A stretch of DNA of 64,000 nucleotides from Brevipalpus yothersi (Eukaryota > Arthropoda > Arachnida > Trombidiformes > Tenuipalpidae), in NCBI GenBank assembly GCA_003956705.1, contig QZCP01000214.1, positions 1 to 64,000 on the forward strand, given 5' to 3'. Made by a program: the position numbers and the translations under genes. Within the stretch, counting starts at the first letter, position 1, and each line of letters opens with the position of its first letter. This document shows, one piece after another, positions 24,563 through 35,541 of the stretch. The notes beneath the pieces were generated by a model. That model worked only from the letters and a program-made list of their open reading frames with translations, did no database searches and was not told the DNA's origin.

Positions 24563-25763
24563 ATGTTTCTCCGGATATTTGTTGTTTCAATGATCTATGT
24601 CTCTGTGGTGAGTTCTGGAATTGCAGCATCCAAAACACAGATATTTGAACATTTTGTCAAATTGATTTCAATTTGTGTCATTGAACGGAATCTTTTTCAA
24701 GTAAATTTCTCATAATGTTCTACTCTCCATGCTTCTACCTCTCTAGACAGCCGCCCAGAAGACTAATCTTACACTCGGAATTTACTATGGAAGTTCATGT
24801 TCAGGTTGGAAAAACTTTTTGGTGAATCAACTATGGCCAGTATACAATTCACTGGGCGATCATTTTGATATTGATCTAGTGCCCAGTGGTAGTGCCAATG
24901 TGAGTTTTGTTGAGAATCCTTCAAGTGTTCCAGTAGGGATCAGAACTAATCGGTTTGATTCTTCATTATTTCTTTCCCTCTTCCGATGAATAGTACACAA
25001 ACTTGGATGGTAAACTCAACTTCACCTGTAGGCATGTAAGTTTAAATTTGTGAAGCGATTTTTGGACATAAAATTATTGGCGCCGATGGAAAAATTAAGA
25101 GATATTCAAACGTTATTGTGTATCCCTGTTGAAATATCTTTTTCTAGGGGCGAACGGAATGTGTATTGAGCATGATACAAGCATGTGGAAAGCGATTACT
25201 GCCTCCCAATAAAATGATGAAATTGGCCCACTGTATTGCGAATGATCCCAAGCCTGATGAAAACAACTACATCATGAGGAGAAAAGTGGAGGAACCAGGT
25301 TTTGATACACTGAGCCTAATCATGACAGTATATTCTTGTCAGTGTGGACCTAAAAATGATATACGTTTCCGTGAATTGGATCAATGCATGGAAGATGGAA
25401 GAGGTGAACAGGAATTCAAAAAGAACGCTGATCTCACAAAGTCTCTGGATCCAAAGGCTACAACTTTTCCTTGGCTAACATTGAATGGAGTGAGTATTCA
25501 TTCTGTATATTGATCGAAATAGGGAAACTTTCTATCAATTTCCCTCCGAAAATATTGCCCCAACATCATCATGATAAACAAAAAGCTGTGTAACATTGAA
25601 ACTTTTCGTTTTAGGCACATGATTCTGCTTTCCAGACAGAGGCACTTGTCGATTTGAAGAGTGCTCTATGCAAAAAATTTCAGGTGAGTGAAATCGAAAA
25701 TATCAATTGATTTTGATCAGAATCCTCTTTTCCCATCAGGGCACAAAACCTGATGGCTGTTGA
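24563..25763 (+). CDS. IFI30-like: GILT-like secreted/lysosomal thiol reductase homologue with altered active site
   Basis: Gamma-interferon-inducible lysosomal thiol reductase (GILT) proteins reduce protein disulfides at low pH. Six exons (24563-24607, 24747-24899, 24994-25035, 25148-25489, 25615-25683, 25740-25763) join in frame to 224 aa, a usual family length. There is a signal peptide (MFLRIFVVSMIYVSVTAA). The thioredoxin-like start is LTLGIYYGSSCSGWKNFL. The family signature appears as CRHGRTECVLSMIQAC, matching CQHGx2ECx2Nx4C with Q to R and N to S changes. PWLTLNG near the C-terminus is the usual cis-Pro region. The catalytic CxxC is CSGW here: the second cysteine is missing, so ordinary dithiol reductase activity is doubtful. 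All splice sites are canonical and introns are 56-139 nt, so it is not obviously a pseudogene. Confidence 0.86.
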
Positions 25764-26589
25764 AGCGAGATTGGATATCATCAGGTCCTGATCCTCTTCT
25801 GCCACAGAATTGAACTTGGAAAAGTTTTACATTCATTCTATCAGAACCTGAAATCTTTCCATTTTTATGAGCTGATTGAAGAAACATTACAAGCAACTTG
25901 TAATCTTATCCAATAAAAAGTTTTGCTAAAGACAATAAAATGAGGACAAATTGTTAGATATTCTGAAATGTTCTCTCGAGAGATCGGTGAACTCTTAATG
26001 ATGAAACTCCAAATTTTGAAAGATTCTGATGAATATGATCATCAATGCCTTTGAAATACACTATAATTTACCTACTCTGTCGTATATTTACAACTAGGCT
26101 CAAGAATTTAGAAATCCAGGAAGATTTTAGTCGAAGGAAATCCATTTTAAGGAAAGGGTTGGAATTCTACCTAAAACCAGCTTCTTTTGACAATTTAAAC
26201 TCATTATGGAGGATGAATGAAAAGGTAGTCTTCTGAACAGGTAAAAAAAAGAAAAAGTAGTTAAACACGTCATCCCAACCAGAAAACATTTATTAGTTTA
26301 GTTTATTCACTGCTCCAAATTTCAAGAGATCATTCTTGAAGTATTTACATTATAGTACAAGATAGGGAGGAGAGCAATCAGATTAGCTTGTATGCAGCTA
26401 CTCCCTCGATGATCAGATGAATTTTATGTGTGTGTTTTTATGTACAAGATGTGAATATACAGTGATCTGTCTCCCCTTCTGAATAGAATTTTACAAAAGA
26501 GTAGGGAAGAAAATAAGATCACAGCATGATACTGTCTCTCAGAACAAAGACAGAGAACATGAATTTTTGACGAAAAATCAACAATTGGA
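25764..26589. other. Convergent GILT / insulin receptor 3' region
   Basis: Presumed 3' UTRs. AATAAA signals for the plus-strand gene lie at 25912-25917 and 25934-25939. Minus-strand AATAAA (TTTATT on +) for the receptor is at 26289-26294 and 26302-26307. A 63-codon plus-strand frame at 26045-26236 has no recognisable feature. Confidence 0.6.
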
Positions 26590-29500
26590 CTAACAAACAG
26601 TAGTGTTATAGCGATTGTTCGCGAGAGCACCGTTTGTCTTTGCGTCCTTCTTGCTGCTTGGAGAATTAGCTGCTGAAGGCTCTGTTGGATTTAATGAATT
26701 GTCCTTCTCCTCTGAATTTAATAAATTCATTTTATGGACATGACTCGTCCCATTGGGTATGATTAACCTGTCTGTGACTTTAGCTTCTTCAGAGTCACTA
26801 TCTTGATTCGTCTTGGTAGAGTTGATGACGTCCAAATTTAAAACAGTGGGGAAGAATTTTATGTCACCACTGACATCCAACTCAGGAGCATTGGTAGCAT
26901 CAACATTTTCCTCGTCAAACTTGCTACTCTCTTGATCACTAGGAGATGTAACGCTGGTTGGATCTTTGTTCGAGCGCGATGTGAATTGCTTGCTCTTAGC
27001 TTTGGAATAAAAGCTGACTTTGAGGAATTCCTCACTCTCAAAGTCAGACGACAAGTAGTCAATTATTTCTAGAAACGTTGGTCTTTTTTTAGGATTACGT
27101 TCCCAGCACATGGTCATTAATTTGTACCTATTGATAAAGAATAAAATTCGAATAAAATGGAAGAATTAGTACAATTAATTTTTCTAAGGAGAGAATTGAA
27201 AAAGCAAATAGCACTATACTCACAATTTGGCGGGACAACCTTTAGGTTTTTCGATAATCTTTCCATCAATGATATAATCAACTACTTCCTTACTACCAAG
27301 TCCTTGATAAGGTTGTGCACCAAGGGTCGCCATTTCATAAAGCACTACCCCATAGGACCATACATCAGAGAAGTAAGTGAAAATGCCATCTCTTAATGAC
27401 TCTGGTGCCATCCACCTGATTGGTAGTAGGCCTTGACCATCTTTTCGGTAGTATTCAGTTTCGTAGATGTCACGAGTCATACCAAAGTCACCGATTTTAG
27501 CTGTCAAATCATTAGCGACTAAGATATTCCTAGCAGCCAAGTCTCGATGAACGAATTTCTTGGACCCAAGATAGGCCATTCCATCGGCAATTTCAGCACT
27601 CATCCTCCAAATCTCCTGAATAGATGGGGGCGTTGCAGCGACACCATCCTGAGAGCAAGAGAAAACGTGGTCAATGATTTGTTGAGGTTGAAACGGTATT
27701 AATCAAGAATTGAACATTAATCACCTCATTGTCAGGACGATGTTTTAATAAATAGTTACGGAGATCTCCATTTGTCATCAATTCCATGATTACCCATGCT
27801 GGCTGACTAGTGGACACAACTCCAAGAAAACGTACCACGTGATGACAATCAAAAACTCTGAATCATAGGGAGTGGAATAATGAGTGAGCTAGCTCGAAAT
27901 CTTGAAAGTACTACTTACTTCATCACGTTAGCCTCATTTAAGAATGCTCGAGTTTGTGAAGGGTCATTAACAGTTTTGATAGCACACTTTATGGGTGGCA
28001 AGTCTGGATCTTTAGATTTCATTTCACCATAATAAACCATGCCAAACGTTCCCTGTCCAATTTCGGCAAGGAGTTTGACATCTTCGCGGGCTACCTCGTA
28101 TTCATCAGGTTGATGAGCTAAAAAAGAGGTGGTTGGTGAGATAATGTGCAAAATGAGAAGGAAATCTGAGATCTTACTTATGTATTCTGGATTGATGGAT
28201 GCATATATCATGCGACCAGGACGATATTTGCGTTTGAGGAAGAACCAAGCAGAGAGGAAGCTCAGAACGAGGATAAAGCTGAGACCAGCAATAATGGCGA
28301 GAATTATCATCACGAGACCAGTGCCTGAAAGGGAAGCGTAATGAAGAGGAAAAGATGATTCTGTAAGTTCATGATCCATTCCAAAGAAAAAAGGTGTGAA
28401 TCAAGAGGACAAAAACTCACTTGGGACATCGAACTGATAGTATCGGGTAAAGTTGCCCTTTCCAGCGAGTGATACTGCCCGGACGCGAATCTGATAGGTC
28501 CCAGGATTTAAGTTTCCGAGCCTCACACCACCATTTGCTATGAATTCTTTTCTAGTTATGCATTTGTGGACATTATCTCGTTGAGATGCATCATATTGCT
28601 TGTACTCTAAGTGATAGGCTAGAATTTGTCCATTAGGATCTAATGGTTCATCCCATTTAACTTTGACCAAATTACTGGAGCTTGAGGTGTTGAGCATTGT
28701 CACGATAATCGAATTTGGATTAATTTCATCCGCATCTTCTACTCAGAGATTGAAAATGAGAGAATTAATTGAGAATTAATTAATTGGTTATAGGCTATTC
28801 AGTTTTTGGTAAGAATATGAGTGAGTGGCAGAACAAAGAAGGAGAATTGAACTTACTCTTTCTCATTGTGAGTATTGAAGCAACAGCAGCATCATGACTG
28901 CAGAGCTCAGCTCCACTTTTGCTTGTCTGGCATGCTTTCACCTCAATCGAGTACCGTGTATAATGGGTGAGATTTTTGAACAGGTAAGAGGTCAACTGAT
29001 CAACCCTCACGTCCATTACCAGTGGTTCTGAGATGTCTATGGAGGAGCCATTGATCAATTCTCCTGGAAGTGAACTATTGTTCTCAAAGTCCAAGGATTG
29101 TAGTCCTACGTAGGATTCGTTGATACTCCTCTCGGCAAATTTCCGCACATAGCTGAAGCTGATGAGGTTTCTCTTCACACGATTCTTGCTGGCTTTTGGA
29201 TTTTTCACATAAATATGATCCAGCAAATAATCTTCGAAAGTCTGGGATTTTCGCACTTCTTCCTCAGATTGGAAAGTTCCGGCTTTGTTGCATTTACAGC
29301 ACTCTTCGAGACCCTCATTTGTGAGATTTTGTGAAGGACTCTCAGTTGTTGTTGTGTTCTGCAACCATTGAGAAGCATTGACTCTTTCCTCTGGCATTAT
29401 GGACGCATCAATATCAAGAGCTGTCCAATGAAAAAGAATTGAGATAAGAAAGGGAGAACAGATGAAGATTTTGAAAATTTGAACGAATAGGAAACCAGAG

Positions 29501-32500
29501 AACATGAATTTTTGACGAAAAATCAACAATTGGACTAACAAACAGTAGTGTTGTAGCGATTGTTCGCGAGAGCACCGTTCGTCTTGGAGCTTTTATTGCT
29601 ACTTGGAGAATTTTCTGCTGAAGGCTCTGTTGAATTTAGTGTGTTAATGACGTCCAAATTTAAATGAGTGGGGAAGAAATTTATGTTTCCATTAAAATTC
29701 AACTCTCGAACATTTCTAAATCAACTTTTTTTATGAACTAATCAATTTTGTGATCGTAATGGGATCATTTAGGTTATTTGCACGAGATATTACTCGTTTA
29801 CTCTCAGTTTCTGAATACAAGACTGACTTCAAGGAGTTTCTGATTTTCGAAAGTCAGACGACAAGTAGTCGCAGTTCCCGAAATATTGTTCTCTTGTTAT
29901 GATTGCGTTCATGACACAGAAAATCGGATACAATTTTGAGCTCAAAATACTTACGATCAATACAGAAGTCTCTATTGGTGGAAAATTGGGTTGGCTCTTG
30001 TCTCAGCTTGATATTATAATGAGTGATGATTCCGTTGGGCTTTTTTGGAGGTGACCAATGCAAGATGACTTCACTATAGCTGAGGCTGGTGGCTAGAAGA
30101 TTAGTTGGCTGGCTCGGATCTTGGAGGAAAATAAGGATAGTAAGGATCAATGATTGATTTATTTTTGAATTATTTATTTTTTTATTTATTTATCAAATTA
30201 GGTTACTTACTTGTTGGGTCAGTCACAAAATAAACTATGTCGCTCAGCCCTCCTTTGTCATCACCGGCATTGATTTTGATCGTGTAGGTTTTAACATACA
30301 CAGCATACCTGGTAAAAGGTTTGAGATAATCTAGGCTGAATTCTAGCCTTTTTGATGATGATCCAAATCTTGGTTCGTCTTCGAAAACCTTCCACCCATT
30401 GCTGTTACAAGCATCTGTCCCACCATAGATGGATACATTACCCGAGGGTCTATAGAAAAAACAGTTGGAGGTAAAGAATTAAACAGATACATTGATATTT
30501 CAATACACACGAAAAAACTCACGTTTCACGAAGGTAAATGAGGTAACCCAGGAGAACTCGATGGTCGGATAAGTGAGGCAAGAAGTTGTCATAGTGGACA
30601 AAAACATGCCCGATACCAGCATCACTCACGGTACCAATACTATCCACTGTTACATTTAGGTTGATGACATTGCAAGTCGTTTTTTCACCATTTGATATGA
30701 GTGAAATATCTTCCTCTCCCTCTCCCCCAATACGAGTAACACTTTTGATGACTGAAAGACAGAGCTTTGGATTGAGATGGGTGAACATCAGACCTTTTGT
30801 CAGGTTAACTTTGGATCGACCTGTTGAAGGGTCAAGAGGAAATAGTTCCTGGAGATTCTGATTGTCCACGAGTAGGAGTGAGTACCTAGGGAAAAGAATG
30901 TGAAGAATAATACATTAGTTGATTGAAATTCTTAATAAAAGTTGTTGCTAATAGAAGTTGAGAAATTTCAATCTCAGAGGCATTCAATTTTTCCTGACAA
31001 ATCATTATTATTCCGCAGATGTCTAAGTAAATTTAAAAATTTAAAAAATAATTCATTTACTGCTCTCAATGTGTGGATTCCTAACTTCTTAAATCATTCC
31101 ACAAAGGATCTCATATTGTAAGAGTTGATCATGTATTCCGAATAAGAATCGAGAACTTACTTTGACCGGTCCAGTACTTGACCTTTGATGAGTCTCAGAT
31201 TTTTGAAGAAATGGAGAGTTATCAAAGGATAAGAGCGAGTGACTCGAAGGAAACCTGTGATAACTTCCAAATACTGAAAATTTTCTTCGAGTTGTCCCAT
31301 AACATCTCCTGATTATAGTGATGAAATGAGATGCATTAGTTAGTTTATCGAATAAATTATATTGAGTTTCACTTACCTCCTCCTCCTTGAATAGCAATCT
31401 CTAACCAACCAGAGATGATTGTGCACCCTCTAAATCGGCGGGCATCTGCTGCGCTATATATTCTTACGCTCCCTTCACATTCTATGGGGGAAAAAATTTG
31501 AATAATTTGTAACAACAGTTTGATAAACAGACAATAAAAGAATTAAAAGAAATATTTGCAAAAAATTTCCAATGTTACCTTTTCTACACATTCCTTCACA
31601 GCGAACACACTCGTGAGCATTTGTTTGATGAGGCTGAAAATTTGCAGGACACTCATGGAGACATTGAGAAGCTTTGCTTTTCTCGAAAGTATAAATTTTT
31701 TGTGGTGGACCTTTATCGATATCAGGAGTAGCAAAGGCAAGGCAGTCCGTATAAGATATACAACGCCGTCCCAGATACTGTGTTGTTCATGGAGAAGAAT
31801 TCGAAAATTAAAAAGAATCGAACATAAGTTAGGGCACAGTTTTGTGCATATGAGACATAATTTTTAGCAAAAAAAATTAACGGTGCTTACCTCGTACTCA
31901 TTAGGCTTACTACATCTTTCCTTACAGATTTTACCTCTTTCATTAGGTGTCACAAAATTTTTACAAACAACACAATCAGAGGATGTAGGACCAAAACAAC
32001 CTCCGACACATTGAGGATCACAGCATTCGTTGGGATCATCTATTCTACAAGTGAGATTACGAGACTCACAATCTGATGAACAAACTGATGGGAGATTGAG
32101 AGTAAAAAAAAGAGAAGTTCGTTATGAAGCTGACATTGATGAGGAAAAAAGAGGCAAATAAGGGAGCAAGGAGCATCCGATAAAAAGGAAGATCACATCG
32201 AGAGTTTAGTGTAAACAATGTAATAATTGATTCACATGATAGAGTGTGAGAGTGAGAGGGGGGAAAGAGAGAGAAAGAAAAGAGCTGCACAAGTGAGAGG
32301 AAGTTACATATACTTTTTCATGGCTGATACATGTACAGTCAGCAATGAAAGAGAGAGAGAGAGAAAGAGTGAGTAGAGAGAGAGAGAGAAAAAGATAGAA
32401 AAGGATGGATGAAGAAAACAAGAACAAGTTCAGCATGACTTACTTCTTTGGCAATGTTTTTTATTCCAACATAGACTTACACCCTTCTCGTAACTTAGAC

Positions 32501-33024
32501 CATTTAGACTGTTGACCGTCGGACAAGTAGCAGTGTTATCTGCACGATTGCATTTTGCACAATCTCTTAAAGGCTTGTTTTTCTGTAGGTATGGAGAGGG
32601 GGAAGAGAGAGAGAGAAAAATGTGGAAAATGTTGAAAAAATGTAAAAAAGTGTATATTAATTGGAAATTGGATGCAAAAAAAGAATAGGAAATTGCAAAT
32701 CAATATCAATCTCAAATTAGATAAACTAATGCAAAAATGTGACGATAATATCATCACCAGCACCCATCATCACTCATGATCAGTATTGTGACGGTTGATA
32801 ACGAAAAAAAGGTATCAAATGGGAAGAGAGAGAGAAGAGGAGGAGGAGGAGGACAAGGATGATGATGATGATGATGATGAGAAGGAGGAGGAAGAGGAGG
32901 AGGACGAAAAGGATGAAATGAGCTGGAGAGAAATGAGAGTATGACTGAAAATTAGCTTTTAAAAAAAATAAAATGAGAACAAAAAACAACAAGAACTGAT
33001 AACCATGAACTGTCTGGTTTATGA

Positions 33025-33098
<74 letters not shown>

Positions 33099-33996
33099 CT
33101 TTTTACAGTCTGTCGCAGATTTTCGACATTCAACTGATGGAGGACATATCATCCTTTAAATACTGAGCATCCCTGAGCTTCAGATTCACATGTTCATCTT
33201 GATGTTCACATATACACACACACAAACACACGCACATATTTTATACCGGTAATGCAAAGTTTCATCAACTGGTATGATGATGAGGTGATCAGGTGGGGTT
33301 AAAAATGAAAAGATAATAGTAAAATTCAAATCCACTGGAAAAATCAGAATAAAAGATGGAATAAAAGAGAGTAGTAGTGTAAGGATGAGAAATAAAATAA
33401 AAATATCAACTTACATCAACATAATTTGAACCTTTTCCAGCCTTTGCAATAAGGTCCCAATTAATTGTCTCAGCAAAACACAGGTTGCTATTTTGAGCAA
33501 TATAAACAGCACCTTTTGATATAGTGGTTAAATTGACGAGACCAATTTCTTCGAGATCTTTCATTTCAAAAATTGCCAATGCATAGGTGTCAAACAATTT
33601 TTGTCCTCTTATCACACTTAAATTGGGAAACATACTGCCCAATGATCGTATACCATAAGCACGAAAGAAGAGCACATAATCGGTGACTTCAGTTAATAGA
33701 GGAAAAGTTAAATTCTCATATATTTCACGAGATATTTGTTTGGAAAATAAAACAATCTGTAGACTACCCTCGATAACTGTACAATTTTCTAATTTCTTAA
33801 AGGAATCCATGAATGATTGATTTTGAGAATACCGTATATCAATTGATTTACATGGTTTCTCAAATGCTTCACACGGTGTAATGATAATTTGTAATATGGA
33901 TGATGAAAAAATAAGTATGACAATGGAGACCAATACACTAGTATTACAATGATGATGGTGGTGGTAGTGGTAGTGATAATGATTTTTTTTAAACAT
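26590..33996 (-). CDS. INSR: Insulin receptor / insulin-like receptor tyrosine kinase, complete
   Basis: Sixteen exons, last bases upstream to downstream: 33996-33415, 32582-32444, 32084-31891, 31777-31579, 31481-31377, 31308-31161, 30885-30523, 30449-30211, 30119-29955, 29420-28857, 28738-28421, 28324-28178, 28117-27919, 27857-27725, 27648-27224, 27127-26590. Together they give 1485 aa, all in frame. Order: His/Tyr-rich start, signal sequence (about 18-43), L1 (ENCTVIEG, NLSVIRGQKLF), furin-like Cys-rich region (about 200-370), L2, fibronectin III domains, insert domain with a CCKC cluster, and furin site RVKR at 792-795 separating alpha and beta chains. The membrane helix is about 1007-1034 and the juxtamembrane NPEY 1050-1053. 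Kinase: GQGTFG 1075-1080, Lys1102, HRD 1199-1201, DFG 1219-1221, activation loop DIYETEYYRKDG. The C-tail is short with no YxxM seen. The ATG at 33996 is overlapped by another ORF (see that entry). Confidence 0.96.
29496..29920 (-). pseudogene. Decayed copy of the receptor's own last exon inside its intron
   Basis: This part of the intron between receptor exons 9 and 10 matches the last exon and the start of the 3' UTR at about 26551-27115, same orientation. Shared runs include GAACATGAATTTTTGACG, then TTGTTCGCGAGAGCACCG (encoding the C-terminal ALANN region) with the same stop codon, then GACGTCCAAATTTAAA, and AGTCAGACGACAAGTAGTC near the kinase end. The copy is shorter by roughly 140 bp, with substitutions and frame breaks. 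The nearly identical end implies a fairly recent event. It is not needed for the receptor model, which splices over it (29421-29954). Confidence 0.88.
33027..33095. repeat. (CT)n microsatellite in first receptor intron
   Basis: About 69 nt of CT on the plus strand, a GA run on the receptor's sense strand. GAT/GAG-rich low-complexity sequence lies beside it at 32840-32910. Confidence 0.96.
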
Positions 33997-34201
33997 ATCG
34001 TGATTATTTTTTCTTCTTCTTCTTGTTGTTGGTATTTTTGTTGCTCTTGCTGTTTCTGTTGTTGTGATGATGAATTTTGTAATTGGTGTTGGTGTTGGTG
34101 TTGTTGTTGTTGTTGTTGTTTTTGTTGATGTATCAATTTGTATAGTGGATATGGATGATGTTCCAATTCGATATACGAATAAGGTTGAGTTAAACTCATC
34201 A
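33789..34201 (-). CDS. Gln-rich ORF overlapping the insulin receptor start
   Basis: From an ATG at 34199 the frame runs to 33789 (136 codons plus stop). It is rich in Gln with some His (several Q runs, HQHQHQ), then has EEEEKIITIC, and overlaps the first 200 nt of the receptor in a different frame. Two bases before the ATG is a strong acceptor-like TTTTATTTCAG, so this may begin a spliced exon. Where it overlaps the receptor ATG the sequence is T_TTA_AAA in this frame, within TTT followed by eight A. Moving back one base there enters the receptor frame exactly. It could be an upstream ORF repressing the receptor, the true N-terminus reached by -1 frameshifting, or the true N-terminus broken by a 1-nt homopolymer error. 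The part downstream of the overlap is unlikely to be meaningful protein. Confidence 0.45.
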
Positions 34202-34934
34202 CTGAAATAAAATATATACTTTTAATCGTATTTTCGGTTGAAATCGGTACATAACAATCATCACAAAATATCATTCGGTCTCTTCACAAACACTTTTTAG
34301 TAGTATATATACGATGATACTGTAATGTAAAAAGTGTGTCTGTATATACTAATGCAACACACATCAACTTAAACACTTTTTTGTACTTGCAAGTCTTTTG
34401 CAATGAAAATGAAATATTTTCGAGTAAACAACCTATATAAGCTACCTAGCCGGAATTTTGCAACCTATTTAGTGCCATGCTAACACTATTAAGGCTATGA
34501 TGACCTGTAGTTGATGTAGTAAATCAAAAGATGTCGCTGGCTATCATGATATACCGGGTAAAGCGACATCTATAACAGGCATGTTTTTTTTTATTTTTTT
34601 TGTCGGCAAAAAAATTTTTGCATTAATCTTAACCCAGGCTACAGGCTACAGCTGCTACTGATGTGTGTGTGTATGTGATGATAATTAAATTTAATTTTAT
34701 CTTGTCTCATTTGATTTTGATGTGTGTTCATTGTGATTATTGACTGGTGTAACCATTGACATTGAGTGTATCTGTGAAGGTGTGGATGGTTCGGATGAGG
34801 TGACCATACTTTTTTCCCCTCTCTCGCCTTGGGTCCATGATATATCCTCGTGTTTTATTCTCGTATCAACACGCAATACATGAACATATACATGATAGTG
34901 AAGTGAAATAGGAGAGATATAAAAATAATAGAAA
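34202..34934. promoter_or_regulatory. Divergent insulin receptor / LPGAT1 promoter region
   Basis: About 730 bp between two genes pointing apart. It holds a 10-bp perfect inverted repeat, AGATGTCGCT at 34529-34538 and AGCGACATCT at 34562-34571, with a 23-nt spacer. Any untranslated first exon of the receptor would also lie here or beyond. No clear TATA box is assigned. Confidence 0.5.
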
Positions 34935-35466
34935 ATGAAATTGTTTACATGTCTATATGGTTATATTCGATTGTTGATCGTGATTATACAAAATATATAT
35001 GTAATACCGGGCTACTTAGTTATTAATTGGATATTTTTATTACCATTGAGATTATTTAAGCCATCATTAGTTTATATAATTGAAAATAATCTTTACTCAT
35101 GGACATTATATGTTGTATCCTCCTGGTCATGGCTTGCAGGAATTCAGGGTAAGTGTTTGCAGTTCTTCGTTTTTTTTTTCGTGTGTGTATGTTGCCCTGT
35201 GTGTTTACTTTCATTTTCTTCTTTTTTTTCGGTTGATTATAACAATTTACATCGAAAATTTTTCCAATTAATGTATGTGAGAGAAAGAGAGAAGCTTTCC
35301 GCTCTAACCTCTCATCCACATTCTCAAGTGGACTCATCTTACGACATTCTTCTGATCATTTAATACCGGTTACCGTGACCGTTATCATTATTGATATCTT
35401 ACCTTAACTCTTCAGTATTCTCTTGAACTTATCAACATTCCTTTTTAACCTTTGATTCTTTCTTTC

Positions 35467-35541
<75 letters not shown>

